DNA of 64,000 nucleotides from an uncultured Acidimicrobiales bacterium (GCA_938041035.1 CALHYX010000035.1:116114-180113); one strand, 5' to 3'; positions 8,887 through 17,257 are shown, numbered from the stretch's first letter. Made by a program: numbers and translations. Notes: generated by a model from the letters alone, not told the origin.

Positions 8887-10611
8887 TTACCGGGCGGCGG
8901 CGCTCGCTGCTTGGCGGGCGTGGTAGCTCGACCGGGTGAGCGGGCTCGCCTCCACGTGCGGTATCCCGAGCTCGTTTTCCCCCACCGCCTTCAGCGCCTC
9001 AAACTCCTGAGGCTCCCACCAGCGGGCCACCGGCAGGTGATTCGACGTCGGGCGCAGATACTGCCCGATCGTGACGATGTCGACACCCACGCCGGCGAGG
9101 TCGGCGAGCGCACCCACCACTTCGTCATGGGTTTCACCCAACCCGACGATCAGGGAGGACTTGGTGGTCAGCCCCGCGGCCTTGGCCCGGGCGAGCACGG
9201 CAAGGCTGCGGGCGTAGGACGCCGAGGGCCGCACCGCTCGCTGAAGCCGGGCCACGGTCTCGAGATTGTGGTTCAACACGTCCGGGCGGGCCGCAAAGAT
9301 TGTGGCCAGGGCATCCGGGTCGCCTTTGCAATCCGAGATCAGCACCTCGACCTGGCAGTCGGGTGTCCGGGTGCGGATGGCGGCGATCGACGCGGCGAAA
9401 CCGGCAGCGCCGCCGTCGGCCAGGTCATCGCGGGCGACGGTGGTGAGCACCGCGAACGACAAGTTCATCTCGGCCACCGCGGTCGCGACCCGTTCCGGCT
9501 CGTCGGGGTCGGGGGCCTCGGGCTTGCGGGTATCGACCAGACAGAAGCCGCAGGCTCGAGTGCAGCGTTCGCCGTTGATCATGAACGTGGCGGTGCCATC
9601 GTTCCAGCACTCAAAGATGTTCGGGCAGCCCGCTTCCTCGCACACGGTGACGAGGTTCTGCGTCCGCATGATGCTCTTCAGCCGGCGATAGTCGGGCCCC
9701 ATGTTGGCCTTGACCCGCATCCATTCGGGCTTGCGGGACGCGATCGTGAGCCCATCGGTGACGCCGGCCTCGCTCAATCGACCGCGCAGCCGCACCGACG
9801 TGCCGTCGAGGTGGGCGTCGCCGCCGCCCGGGGCATCGGAGTCCGCGGTGTACCCGACCCCGTCGCGACCGATCGGTTCGCCCGGTCCCTCCCCCCGGCT
9901 GAACGCGCTGAGATCGTCGGGTCCCTGGCGCCAACGAACGTCGCTGCGCTCGACCCGGCCGCGGCCCCATCGATCTCCGGCGAGCGAGCTGACGACGTCG
10001 ACCACGTCGGCCATCGACGCATCGATGCCTTCGGCGGCCAGTGACGTGACGGCGAAATCGGCGATCCCACACGGAACGATGTGATCGAAATAGGCCATGT
10101 CGGGGTCGACGTTCAGCGCGAAGCCGTGCATCGATCGGGCCCGGCTGAGCCGCACACCGATCGCGGCGATCTTGCGGGGCGCGTCGCTGTCGGCATCGAT
10201 CCAAACCCCGGGGTAGTCATCGAGGCGGCCGGCGCCCGCCAGACCGAGCTCGGCGAGCGCATCGATGACGAGCTGTTCCACGGTGGCCACGTACCGGCCG
10301 GTGTCGGCCATGCCGCCGCCGCGCTTGCCCGGCACCGTGAGAATTGGATACCCGACCAGCTGACCGGGGCCGTGGTAGGTGATATCGCCACCGCGGTTGG
10401 CGTCGACCAGTTCGGCTCCGACCTCCGCCGGGTCGACCAGCAGGTTCGCCGGGTCGGTCCGGACCCCGCAGGTGTAGACGTGCGGATGCTCGAGAAGCAG
10501 GAGGTGGTCGTCGGCCGACCGTTCGTGCAGCCCCGTTTGCAGTGCGTGGGCATCGCGGTAGCGCACCCGCCCCAGCCAACGGACGCGCAACGGATGCGAC
10601 GGTCCGGCCAC
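8887..10611 (-). CDS. lipB-lipA: Fused octanoyltransferase-lipoyl synthase (LipB-LipA)
   Basis: One uninterrupted frame encodes both steps of lipoate synthesis. Residues 1-215 are LipB, which moves octanoyl groups from acyl carrier protein to lipoyl domains; RGGDITYHGPGQ (73-84), catalytic Lys147 in RKIAAIG and Cys181 in IVPCGI are present. An acidic/Gly-rich linker spans about 215-275. Residues 275-574 are the radical-SAM lipoyl synthase LipA, with auxiliary-cluster cysteines 324, 329 and 335 (CEEAGCPNIFEC), radical-SAM cysteines 350, 354 and 357 (CTRACGFC) and the C-terminal RSSYHA motif. The GTG at 10611, 29 nt after the E2 stop, fits the LipB N-terminus; an upstream ATG would overlap E2 by 97 nt. 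The downstream position after lpd and E2 links it to lipoylation of that E2. Confidence 0.92.
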   Translation of the reverse strand: MAGPSHPLRVRWLGRVRYRDAHALQTGLHERSADDHLLLLEHPHVYTCGVRTDPANLLVDPAEVGAELVDANRGGDITYHGPGQLVGYPILTVPGKRGGGMADTGRYVATVEQLVIDALAELGLAGAGRLDDYPGVWIDADSDAPRKIAAIGVRLSRARSMHGFALNVDPDMAYFDHIVPCGIADFAVTSLAAEGIDASMADVVDVVSSLAGDRWGRGRVERSDVRWRQGPDDLSAFSRGEGPGEPIGRDGVGYTADSDAPGGGDAHLDGTSVRLRGRLSEAGVTDGLTIASRKPEWMRVKANMGPDYRRLKSIMRTQNLVTVCEEAGCPNIFECWNDGTATFMINGERCTRACGFCLVDTRKPEAPDPDEPERVATAVAEMNLSFAVLTTVARDDLADGGAAGFAASIAAIRTRTPDCQVEVLISDCKGDPDALATIFAARPDVLNHNLETVARLQRAVRPSASYARSLAVLARAKAAGLTTKSSLIVGLGETHDEVVGALADLAGVGVDIVTIGQYLRPTSNHLPVARWWEPQEFEALKAVGENELGIPHVEASPLTRSSYHARQAASAAAR

Positions 10612-10640
10612 CGGGTCGGCGGCGACGGGGCGGGCGAGGC

Positions 10641-12020
10641 TCAGAGCTCGGCTTCCCAGTCGTGGGTTTCGATGATCTCGCGCATGCGGGCGAGGAACGC
10701 CGCCGCGTAGGCCCCATCGAAGGCACGGTGGTCCCACGCCAGCGCGAGGATGCCGACCGAGTGGATGGCGATCGACTCGGTACCGTGCTGATCGGTGACG
10801 ACCACCGGCTTCCGACTGATGCCGTCGGTGCTGAGGATGGCGACCTGCGGCTGGTTGATCACCGGAAACTGCATCATCGTGCCGTACTGCCCGGCGTTGG
10901 TGATGGTGAAGGTCCCTCCGGTGAGGTCGTCGGGCGACAGCTGTTTGGTGCGGGTGCGGTTGGCGACATCGGCCACTTCGCGGGCGATGGCCCGGAGCCG
11001 CTTGCTGTCGACATCGCGCACGACCGGGGCGAGGAGTCCTTCGAAGTTGATGTCGACCGCGTACGCCACGTTGATGTCGTGGTGCACGATGATCTCGCCG
11101 TCGCCGACCGAGGCGTTCATCCGGGGAAATTCCCGCAGCGCATCGGACAACGCCCGCGTGATAAAGGGCAGGTAGGTGAGGCTGATGCCGTCTTCCGCGC
11201 GAACGGCGGCCTTGTGGGCCTGGCGGACCCGTTCGACGTTTTCGTAGTCGACCTCGATGGCGGTCAGCACGTGCGGCGACGTCGACTTCGACATCACCAT
11301 GTGTTCGCCGGTGCGCCGACGGATGTTGTTCATCGGTTCGGTGCTGGCCCCACCAGCGCTCGGCACCGGCGCCGGGGCGGGGGCGGCCGGGGCGGGCGCC
11401 GCCGGCGCAGCGGCCGGGGAGGGCGCCGCCGGAGCAGCGGCCGGGGCTGGAGCACCGCCGGCGGCGCGGGACTGGATGACCTTCTCGACGTCGGAGCGGG
11501 TGATGCGCCCACCCATGCCGGTGCCGGTGATCTCATCGGCGTTCAAGCCGTTGTCGCTGATGAGGCGACGCACCACCGGCGACAGCAGTTTGCCCTCGGT
11601 GTTCGAAGCCACGGGGGCCGCGGCTGCCGGCGCCGCGGCGGCGGCTGCGGGTGCGGGTGCGGGTGCGGGTGCGGGTGCGGGCGGGGGTGGCAGGTCGGCG
11701 GGCGCCGGGGCGGCAGGCGCCGGCTCGGGGGCCGGTTCCGGGGCGGCCGCGGGTTCGGGAGCGGCGGCCGGAGCAGGGGCCGCGCCCTCGTCGCCGAGCC
11801 GGGCCAGGACGGTGCCGACCTCGACGGTCTCGCCCTCGGGGACGAGGATTTCGGTCAGCACCCCGGCGATCGGCGAGGGAACTTCGGAGTCGACCTTGTC
11901 GGTCGAGACCTCGAACAGGATCTCGTCGAGGGCGACGGCCTCGCCGGGCTGCTTGAACCACCGGGTGATGGTTCCTTCGGTGACGGTTTCGCCCAGTTGG
12001 GGCATGGTCACATCTGCCAT
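10641..12020 (-). CDS. sucB: Dihydrolipoamide acyltransferase E2, 2-oxoglutarate dehydrogenase type
   Basis: A 459-residue E2 that passes acyl groups from its lipoyl arm to CoA in a 2-oxo-acid dehydrogenase complex. Residues 1-78 form one lipoyl domain with the lysine to be modified in STDKVDSEV (near residue 42). Long Pro/Ala linkers follow, then the E3-binding domain (SPVVRRLISDNGLNADEITGTG), then the catalytic acyltransferase domain with the DHRAFDG active-site motif near the C-terminus. The succinyltransferase type is favoured by similarity to actinobacterial SucB, but an acetyltransferase role is not excluded. The gene lies between lpd and lipBA, all on the minus strand. The first linker is encoded by a GGTGCG hexanucleotide repeat near 11645-11690. 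Confidence 0.9.
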   Translation of the reverse strand: MADVTMPQLGETVTEGTITRWFKQPGEAVALDEILFEVSTDKVDSEVPSPIAGVLTEILVPEGETVEVGTVLARLGDEGAAPAPAAAPEPAAAPEPAPEPAPAAPAPADLPPPPAPAPAPAPAPAAAAAAPAAAAPVASNTEGKLLSPVVRRLISDNGLNADEITGTGMGGRITRSDVEKVIQSRAAGGAPAPAAAPAAPSPAAAPAAPAPAAPAPAPVPSAGGASTEPMNNIRRRTGEHMVMSKSTSPHVLTAIEVDYENVERVRQAHKAAVRAEDGISLTYLPFITRALSDALREFPRMNASVGDGEIIVHHDINVAYAVDINFEGLLAPVVRDVDSKRLRAIAREVADVANRTRTKQLSPDDLTGGTFTITNAGQYGTMMQFPVINQPQVAILSTDGISRKPVVVTDQHGTESIAIHSVGILALAWDHRAFDGAYAAAFLARMREIIETHDWEAEL

Positions 12021-12063
12021 GGGATTGGTTGCCTCGCTGCTCGTGGTGGGAAGAAATTCGTAC

Positions 12064-12123
12064 TGGTGCTGGAAAGACGGGTGCTGGAAAGACTGGTGCT
12101 GGAAAGACGGGTGCTGGGAACTG
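12064..12123. repeat. Four-copy 15-bp imperfect tandem repeat between lpd and sucB
   Basis: Four head-to-tail units of 15 bp (consensus KGGTGCTGGAAAGAC) fill 12064-12078, 12079-12093, 12094-12108 and 12109-12123; the last unit is diverged. They occupy over half of the 108-bp spacer between the lpd stop and the E2 start. No spacers separate the units, so this is not a CRISPR array. It may be a slippage product that changes the spacing inside the operon. Confidence 0.85.
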
Positions 12124-12128
12124 CTGCG

Positions 12129-13538
12129 CTAGCCGTGCAGGCTGCGACCGGTGAGCGAGAGGATGGTCTCACCGAACGTTTCGCTCATCGTCGGGTGCGG
12201 CTGGATGAACTCGGCCACCTCGTCGACGGTCGCCTCCCAGTTGACGGCCAGGTAACCCTGGCCGAGCTGTTCGGTGACCCAGGGTCCAACCATGTGGACG
12301 CCGAGGATCTTCCCGCCGGTGCCGTCGGCCCGCTTTTCGGCGATGACCTTCACCAGACCTTCGGTCTCACCAACGATCATGGCCCGACCGTTACCGGCGA
12401 AGCGATGGGTCGAGGTGACGACCTCGTAGCCCGCGTCGATCGCACCGGCTTCGGTCAACCCGGCGAAGGCGACCTCGGGGTAGCAGTAGATGCACCATGG
12501 GACCTTGGTGTAGTCCACCGGGATGGGTTGTTCGCCCAGGATCTCCTTGATGATGAAGATGCCCTCGGCAAAGCCGACGTGGGCGAGCTGTGCGGTGTCG
12601 ATGATGTCGCCGATGGCGTAGACGCCGTCCTCGGCGGTGCGGAGACGTTCGTCGACCTGTACGAACCCGCGGTCGTCGAGCGTGACCGCCGTGCCGTCGA
12701 GGCCGAGCAGTTCGGAGCGAGGGCGACGGCCGACCGACATCACCACCATGTCGACGGTGACGGACTGGCCGTCGCCGAATTCGACGGTGGTCTCGGCGCC
12801 GTTCGGGGTGTGGCCGGTGACCTTCACGCCGGTGAGCACGTCGATCTTGCGCTTCTTGAACGATCGGGCGACCACCTTGGCCGCGTCTTCGTCGCAGCCC
12901 GGGAGGATCTTGGGGGCATATTCGAGGATGGTCACCTCGGTGCCGAGGTCGGCCATCATCGACGCGAACTCACAGCCGATGGCCCCACCACCGATGACGG
13001 CGGCGCGCTTGGGCAACGTGTCGATGGCGAGCACCTCGTCGGAGGTGACGACGAGCGAGCCATCGACGTCGAACCCGGGCAGGGTTCGCACGGCCGAACC
13101 GGCCGCGATCACCACGTTGGTACCCGTCAGCTCGACGTCGCCGGATTCGCCGCCGATGACCTTGACGGTGCGGTTCGCGTGGAGTGAGCCGATCCCGTCA
13201 TAGACGGTGACCTTGCGGTGCTTGAGCAGACCCTGGAGCCCGGCGAACAGCTTGTCGATAACCCCCTGTTTGCGGGTTTGGGTGACCGAAAAGTCAACCG
13301 AGGGTTCGCCGGCGGTGATGCCGAATTCGGCCGCGTGCGAAACCGCCCGGTAGACCGCGGCCGTTTCGAGCAGTTCCTTGGCCGGGATGCAGCCAATGTG
13401 CAAACAGGTGCCGCCCACCTTGGCCATCTCCACCATGGCGACGTTCATCCCGGCGCCGGCGCCGTAGAGCGCTGCGGCGTAACCGGCCGGACCCCCGCCG
13501 ATGACCACGAGATCAAATTGCTCTGCCGTTGGAACCAC
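12129..13538 (-). CDS. lpd: Dihydrolipoyl dehydrogenase (E3)
   Basis: A 469-residue FAD/NAD disulfide oxidoreductase that reoxidises dihydrolipoamide on E2. It shows the FAD-binding VVIGGGPAGYAAA motif near the N-terminus, the redox-active CLHIGC pair (residues about 45-50), a second Rossmann motif VIGGGAIGCEFA for NAD, and the C-terminal HPTMSETFGE that supplies the catalytic His-Glu base. The proposed start is GTG 13538; an ACGGAGG stretch touches the start codon, which is close for a ribosome-binding site. First gene of the minus-strand lpd-sucB-lipBA unit. Confidence 0.94.
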   Translation of the reverse strand: MVPTAEQFDLVVIGGGPAGYAAALYGAGAGMNVAMVEMAKVGGTCLHIGCIPAKELLETAAVYRAVSHAAEFGITAGEPSVDFSVTQTRKQGVIDKLFAGLQGLLKHRKVTVYDGIGSLHANRTVKVIGGESGDVELTGTNVVIAAGSAVRTLPGFDVDGSLVVTSDEVLAIDTLPKRAAVIGGGAIGCEFASMMADLGTEVTILEYAPKILPGCDEDAAKVVARSFKKRKIDVLTGVKVTGHTPNGAETTVEFGDGQSVTVDMVVMSVGRRPRSELLGLDGTAVTLDDRGFVQVDERLRTAEDGVYAIGDIIDTAQLAHVGFAEGIFIIKEILGEQPIPVDYTKVPWCIYCYPEVAFAGLTEAGAIDAGYEVVTSTHRFAGNGRAMIVGETEGLVKVIAEKRADGTGGKILGVHMVGPWVTEQLGQGYLAVNWEATVDEVAEFIQPHPTMSETFGETILSLTGRSLHG

Positions 13539-13611
13539 CTCCGTAGAAGACTCCCGATCCTATCGGCCGCTTTTGCCGTGCGCCGAGGCCGACGATGCGC
13601 GATTCGCGTCG

Positions 13612-13617
13612 TATCCT
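13612..13617 (+). promoter_or_regulatory. Predicted -10 box of a leaderless promoter for the 29-aa ORF
   Basis: TATCCT, 6 nt before the GTG at 13624, in the 85-bp gap between divergent lpd and the small ORF. No Shine-Dalgarno is present. Confidence 0.5.
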
Positions 13618-13623
13618 GGCCCC

Positions 13624-13713
13624 GTGAGTACTCGCATGCTGATCCTTAGCGCACTCCTGTGCGGGCTGGTGATTCTGGTGGCCTTTGCAGTCCAGGTGAT
13701 CCTGATCTACTGA
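13624..13713 (+). CDS. 29-residue single-span membrane peptide
   Basis: GTG at 13624 opens a 29-codon frame whose product is almost wholly hydrophobic (MSTRMLILSALLCGLVILV then AFAVQVILIY), a single transmembrane helix. Support comes from the TATCCT box 6 nt upstream and from its TGA overlapping the ATG of the next gene (TGATG), an arrangement that allows translational coupling. The function is unknown. It could be a true small membrane protein or a leader peptide that governs translation of the thioredoxin-like lipoprotein. Confidence 0.5.
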   Translation: MSTRMLILSALLCGLVILVAFAVQVILIY

Positions 13714-14246
13714 TGCATCCCCGTCGACGACGCCATCCGATCATCGGTTCGATCATGAGGTTTGTCGGCGTGATGGTCTTCGTCGTGGTGGCCGGCGCGT
13801 GCGGGTCGTCGGTCGCCGATTCCGAGCGGGGATTCACCGCGGCGGAGGTCGATGCCCTCCTGATGAGCGAAACCGCCACCCTCGACGACGAACCGGCCCG
13901 GCTCGCCGACCACATCGACGGCGCCGCGGTGGTCTGGTTGTACACGCCGTGGTGCCGATCCTGTGAACGCGATGCCGCCATGATCGCCGAGGTTGCGTCG
14001 TCGGCCCAGATCCCCGTCGTGATCGTCGGTGGGAGGGCGGGGGCCGCGGCGATGCGGATCTTCGTCGAGGAGCACGGGTTGGACGCCGCCACCGCCGTGG
14101 TGCGCGACGGGGACGGTTCGCTGTTCGGCCAGGTGCGGGTGCAGAGTCCGCCCGCGTGGCTGTTCATCGCCGCCGACGGCTCGGCCACCGTGGTGCCCGA
14201 CCGCCTTGACCGCGCCGACATCGTCGACCGCCTCGCCGAGCTGTAG
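13713..14246 (+). CDS. Thioredoxin-like lipoprotein
   Basis: A 177-residue product with a type II signal peptide: Arg-rich start, hydrophobic stretch and lipobox VAGAC, with Cys30 as the lipidation site. A thioredoxin fold follows, with the redox pair Cys-Arg-Ser-Cys at residues 81-84 (TPWCRSC) and the cis-proline region SPPAWLF. It should sit on the outer face of the membrane and handle thiol-disulfide exchange, as TlpA/ResA-type proteins do. The ATG at 13713 shares one base with the stop of the upstream 29-residue ORF. Confidence 0.85.
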   Translation: MHPRRRRHPIIGSIMRFVGVMVFVVVAGACGSSVADSERGFTAAEVDALLMSETATLDDEPARLADHIDGAAVVWLYTPWCRSCERDAAMIAEVASSAQIPVVIVGGRAGAAAMRIFVEEHGLDAATAVVRDGDGSLFGQVRVQSPPAWLFIAADGSATVVPDRLDRADIVDRLAEL

Positions 14247-14325
14247 CGCGAGCTCGGAAGGACTCCCAAAGCACAGGGCACGAACGGGGCACGGATCGCC
14301 GATTTTCCGGTGCCTTCGTCCGGTC

Positions 14326-14371
14326 ACCAGATCTGGTACCACTGGAGATGGCCCGCGGACCGGGTCCGCGG
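14326..14371. promoter_or_regulatory. Two palindromes upstream of the GGDEF gene
   Basis: ACCAGATCTGGT (14326-14337) is a perfect 12-bp palindrome. CCGCGGACC and GGTCCGCGG (14353-14361 and 14363-14371) form a perfect 9-bp inverted repeat around one base. They lie 45-90 bp before the GGDEF start. No T-run follows the second one, so it is not a canonical intrinsic terminator. A regulator site or a mRNA hairpin are both possible. Confidence 0.4.
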
Positions 14372-14415
14372 TCATGAAGTGAGACCTGTGGTCCTGAGGT
14401 GGAGGAGGTGCAACG

Positions 14416-16062
14416 ATGACTCGGATCGAAGATGGTGACGTCGCCCGTGCCGACCCTTCGGTGCTGACCCTGCACCAACTGTTGACCCTGCGCACCCCTG
14501 AGCTCACCGACCGTCGTTTGCGCCGCACCTGGGTCGTCGACGCGTTGGCCGGCGAATTGCGGATCGGTCGAGCCGACCACGTTGCCGCGTTGAGCGCCTC
14601 GCTTCTCGGCGAGATGGCATCGGTCGTCACCGGCCAGATCCCCGAGGACGGACCGATCACCCTTCCCCTGGCCGTGCTCGGCGCCACCGCCCTCGAGGGC
14701 ATTCCGGGCGGCCGGGCCGTCGCCGCCGCGCTACGGCACTGCCACGAGCGGTGGGACGGGTCGGGGTTTCCCCTCGGTCTGAGCAAGGGTTCCATCCCCG
14801 TCGCCGCCGCGATCGTGGGCGCGGCCGACCTGATGACCAACGACCCGCTCGGTCGGCTGCGGCTCGTCGAACCAGGCGCCTTCGATCCGGCGATCATCGA
14901 CGCGGCCGCCCGGGTCGAACCACCGCTACCCGGCACCGTGGCCGACCATCGAGTAATCGATCTCCTACAGGCCCGTACCGCGCTGATGAGCCCCTCCCCC
15001 GCAACCATCGGAGCCACGGAAGACGAAATCGCCACCCTCATCACGGCGATCGACGACGTGGAACAGGTGGTGGCCGTCCTGGCGAGCCGAGCTCGACGGG
15101 TGCTGCGGGCCGACACCGTCTCGGCCGCGCGGTTCGACGACGACTACCTGCGAGTTCTCGCGAACGTCGGCGATCTGGGACCGAACGATGAGCCGTTTCC
15201 CACCGACCAGTGCTACCCGCTGGAGGCACTGGAACACCTCGACGAGTTTCGTGCCGGGCTGGCGGTACACCTGTGGAGCGACGCCCCGGATCAATCGATC
15301 GAGCAGCGCCAACGGTTGCGCCGACGCGGGCTCGACGGGGAACTCACCACGCCGATCCTCATCGACGGCAAACCGTGGGGCGTGATCTGGGCGACCTGGC
15401 GGCTCGGCTCGGGTGCGCTTGCCCCGACCCCAGCGGTGGCGATCGAAGACATGCAGCGGTTGGCCGAATTGATGGCCGCCGGCATCGAAGGTGCCCATCG
15501 CCGCCGCGAGTTCGAACGGTTGGCCTTTATCGACCCCCTCACCCGGCTGGGTAACCGCCGGGTGCTCGTGCAGGGGCTCACCAGGATCTTCGAACAACCC
15601 GCGGCGGACCGGCGAGCCGCGGTCATCATGGCCGATGTCGACAAGCTGAAGGTCGTCAACGACACCCTTGGCCACGAGGCCGGGGACCAGTTGCTGCGCG
15701 ACGCCGCCGATGCGATGGTGCACGCCGCCGCGGCGCATCACGGGGCGATCGTCTGCCGGATGGGGGGTGACGAGTTCTGTGTCGTCATCGCCGACGCCGA
15801 CATGGTCGATGCCGCCGCCGTACGCGATCGCGCTCTCGAACATTTCCGGCGTCACGACCCCCAACGTTCGATCTCGTGCGGAATCGCCGTCCTCGACCCG
15901 AGCATGGAGTCGCCGAGCGACGTGCTCCGAGCAGCCGATGAAGCCCAGTACGAACAGAAGCGGCGAAATCGCCTGGCTCGAGGCGAGGCGGCCGGGATCG
16001 TCGTCGACCTGGCCGACGATCATCTCGATGGTGCGCGCCGGCGCGCCCGCCGGGACCACTGA
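14416..16062 (+). CDS. HD-GYP-like/GAF/GGDEF signalling protein (diguanylate cyclase)
   Basis: A 548-residue cytosolic protein. Residues 1-190 resemble an HD-GYP domain: RHCHERWDGSGFP (about 106-118) matches the conserved HHExxDGxGYP helix and is followed by the IPVAAAIVGAADLM segment, but the leading HD pair is not evident, so it may not hydrolyse c-di-GMP. Residues about 200-350 look like a GAF sensor domain. The C-terminal GGDEF domain has an intact MGGDEF signature (450-454) and should make c-di-GMP from two GTP. The usual RxxD inhibitory site five residues before it is absent. AGGAGGTG ends 7 nt before the ATG at 14416, a strong ribosome-binding site. Convergent with the HprK-like gene, 7 nt apart. 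Confidence 0.88.
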   Translation: MTRIEDGDVARADPSVLTLHQLLTLRTPELTDRRLRRTWVVDALAGELRIGRADHVAALSASLLGEMASVVTGQIPEDGPITLPLAVLGATALEGIPGGRAVAAALRHCHERWDGSGFPLGLSKGSIPVAAAIVGAADLMTNDPLGRLRLVEPGAFDPAIIDAAARVEPPLPGTVADHRVIDLLQARTALMSPSPATIGATEDEIATLITAIDDVEQVVAVLASRARRVLRADTVSAARFDDDYLRVLANVGDLGPNDEPFPTDQCYPLEALEHLDEFRAGLAVHLWSDAPDQSIEQRQRLRRRGLDGELTTPILIDGKPWGVIWATWRLGSGALAPTPAVAIEDMQRLAELMAAGIEGAHRRREFERLAFIDPLTRLGNRRVLVQGLTRIFEQPAADRRAAVIMADVDKLKVVNDTLGHEAGDQLLRDAADAMVHAAAAHHGAIVCRMGGDEFCVVIADADMVDAAAVRDRALEHFRRHDPQRSISCGIAVLDPSMESPSDVLRAADEAQYEQKRRNRLARGEAAGIVVDLADDHLDGARRRARRDH

Positions 16063-16069
16063 ACCGGGC

Positions 16070-17257
16070 TTAGGCCCGAGTCTCGTCCAGCAACGAGTTC
16101 ACGGCGGCGACCCCCTCGGCGAGCGAACCGGCGAGCAGCCGGTAGCCGGGAACGGTGTCGGCGAGACGAACCAGCGCCTCGAACCCGATCGGTCCGGTCG
16201 CGTCGAACGGGAAGGAGTTGACCAGGAGCTGGTGGAGCACTTCGCGCGCCGTCATCCTGGCGGTCGTGGTGGGCGTTTCGCTGCGGTACGTCGGAAACAC
16301 CAGCAGGGAGATCGGTCCCTCGGCGCCGACCGAACCGACCGCGGCGGGTTCGAGATGCCACTTGCGAGACCGATCCGCGGCGAACGACGCCGCCACCGCC
16401 GGCCGCAGGTGGGGGAATACCGCGAACGAACCCGGGTCGAGGGCGATCGCCTTGGGATAGGGCACGACGGCGAGCGAGTCGGGGCGAATGAGGGTGGCTT
16501 CGTCGGTCACATAGCCCAAGCCTGCTTCGACCAGGCCGGTGACCAGCGTCGATTTCCCGGCGTTGGAACGACCGGGCATCACGACCAGACCCCGCTCGTC
16601 GCCCACGGCACCGGCGTGGAGGGCAACGCAGTCGGGCGTGCCCGCAACCGCCAGTTGGTTCAGCTTCCACAACATCATGGCGACTGCGGCCGGAGCCGAA
16701 GACCGCCGGATCACGTGATCTCCGTCGACGGCGACGAGCATGCCGTAGGACCGTCCCACGAGGGCGATCTCGGCGATGTCGGTGCCCGGAGCGATCGGCT
16801 CGACGACGCGCAGCGAGCCGAGGACCCGGGTGAGTTCGCGCCCGACCTCGGGATGATCGGTCAGCAGGCGGAAATGGAATTCGCCGGCGCAAAATGTGCC
16901 GGCGTCGGCCACGCCGGGCGCTTCCCGGATGAGCTCGGCCAGCCGCCGGGCCAGCTTCGACTGCGGCGGCGTCTCCGGTTCTCGCGGCGTGCCCGTACCG
17001 AGGAGGTCAGCCTCGTCGAAGGCGGCGAGCGCATGATCGATATCGGAGGCCAACGCGGCTTCGGGCGCGTCAACAACCGCCGCGATCGCCGTGATGAGCT
17101 CCGACCGCGAGCGCCCGTCGAGCAGCCCCCACACGACGGCGGCGCTTTCGTTGAGTTCGTGCAACCGTCGGGTCTCCAGATCGAACAGCATGGTGCTCGA
17201 CCCGAGTTCGGCCGCGGCGACGCCGGCGCGGCGCAACAGGTTGGGGGACTCGTTCAT
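16070..17257 (-). CDS. PqqD domain fused to an HPr-kinase-like domain
   Basis: A 395-residue protein. Residues 1-90 form a PqqD-like domain (MLFDLETRRLHELNESAAVVW), a fold known for binding peptide substrates. Residues about 130-390 resemble HPr kinase/phosphorylase: HAGAV with the family His, the Walker A GRSNAGKST near 227-235 and DEATLI in the place of the metal-binding Asp. No PTS genes or RiPP cyclase/radical-SAM genes are nearby. Its start overlaps the Wzy-like stop by 4 nt (ATGA), and the pair follows the BY-kinase in one minus-strand operon. The likely role is an ATP-dependent kinase acting in exopolysaccharide assembly; the target is unknown. Confidence 0.85.
   Translation of the reverse strand: MNESPNLLRRAGVAAAELGSSTMLFDLETRRLHELNESAAVVWGLLDGRSRSELITAIAAVVDAPEAALASDIDHALAAFDEADLLGTGTPREPETPPQSKLARRLAELIREAPGVADAGTFCAGEFHFRLLTDHPEVGRELTRVLGSLRVVEPIAPGTDIAEIALVGRSYGMLVAVDGDHVIRRSSAPAAVAMMLWKLNQLAVAGTPDCVALHAGAVGDERGLVVMPGRSNAGKSTLVTGLVEAGLGYVTDEATLIRPDSLAVVPYPKAIALDPGSFAVFPHLRPAVAASFAADRSRKWHLEPAAVGSVGAEGPISLLVFPTYRSETPTTTARMTAREVLHQLLVNSFPFDATGPIGFEALVRLADTVPGYRLLAGSLAEGVAAVNSLLDETRA

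Noticed and set aside
12064..12123. Possible CRISPR array
   Set aside because: The units are contiguous 15-bp repeats without spacers and there are no cas genes.
10542..13187. 881-codon open frame on the plus strand
   Set aside because: It is antisense to lipBA, sucB and lpd, has low-complexity Gly/Arg content with no domain, and results from the GC-rich third-position bias.
14353..14371. Intrinsic terminator
   Set aside because: The hairpin has no following T-run and lies close to the next gene's ribosome-binding site.
14247..14415. c-di-GMP riboswitch before the GGDEF gene
   Set aside because: The conserved GEMM core and tetraloop receptor sequences are not present; only palindromes are seen.
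16070..17257. RiPP (lasso or PQQ) biosynthesis cluster suggested by PqqD
   Set aside because: No precursor peptide, radical-SAM, cyclase or protease gene was found beside it; the context is polysaccharide assembly.
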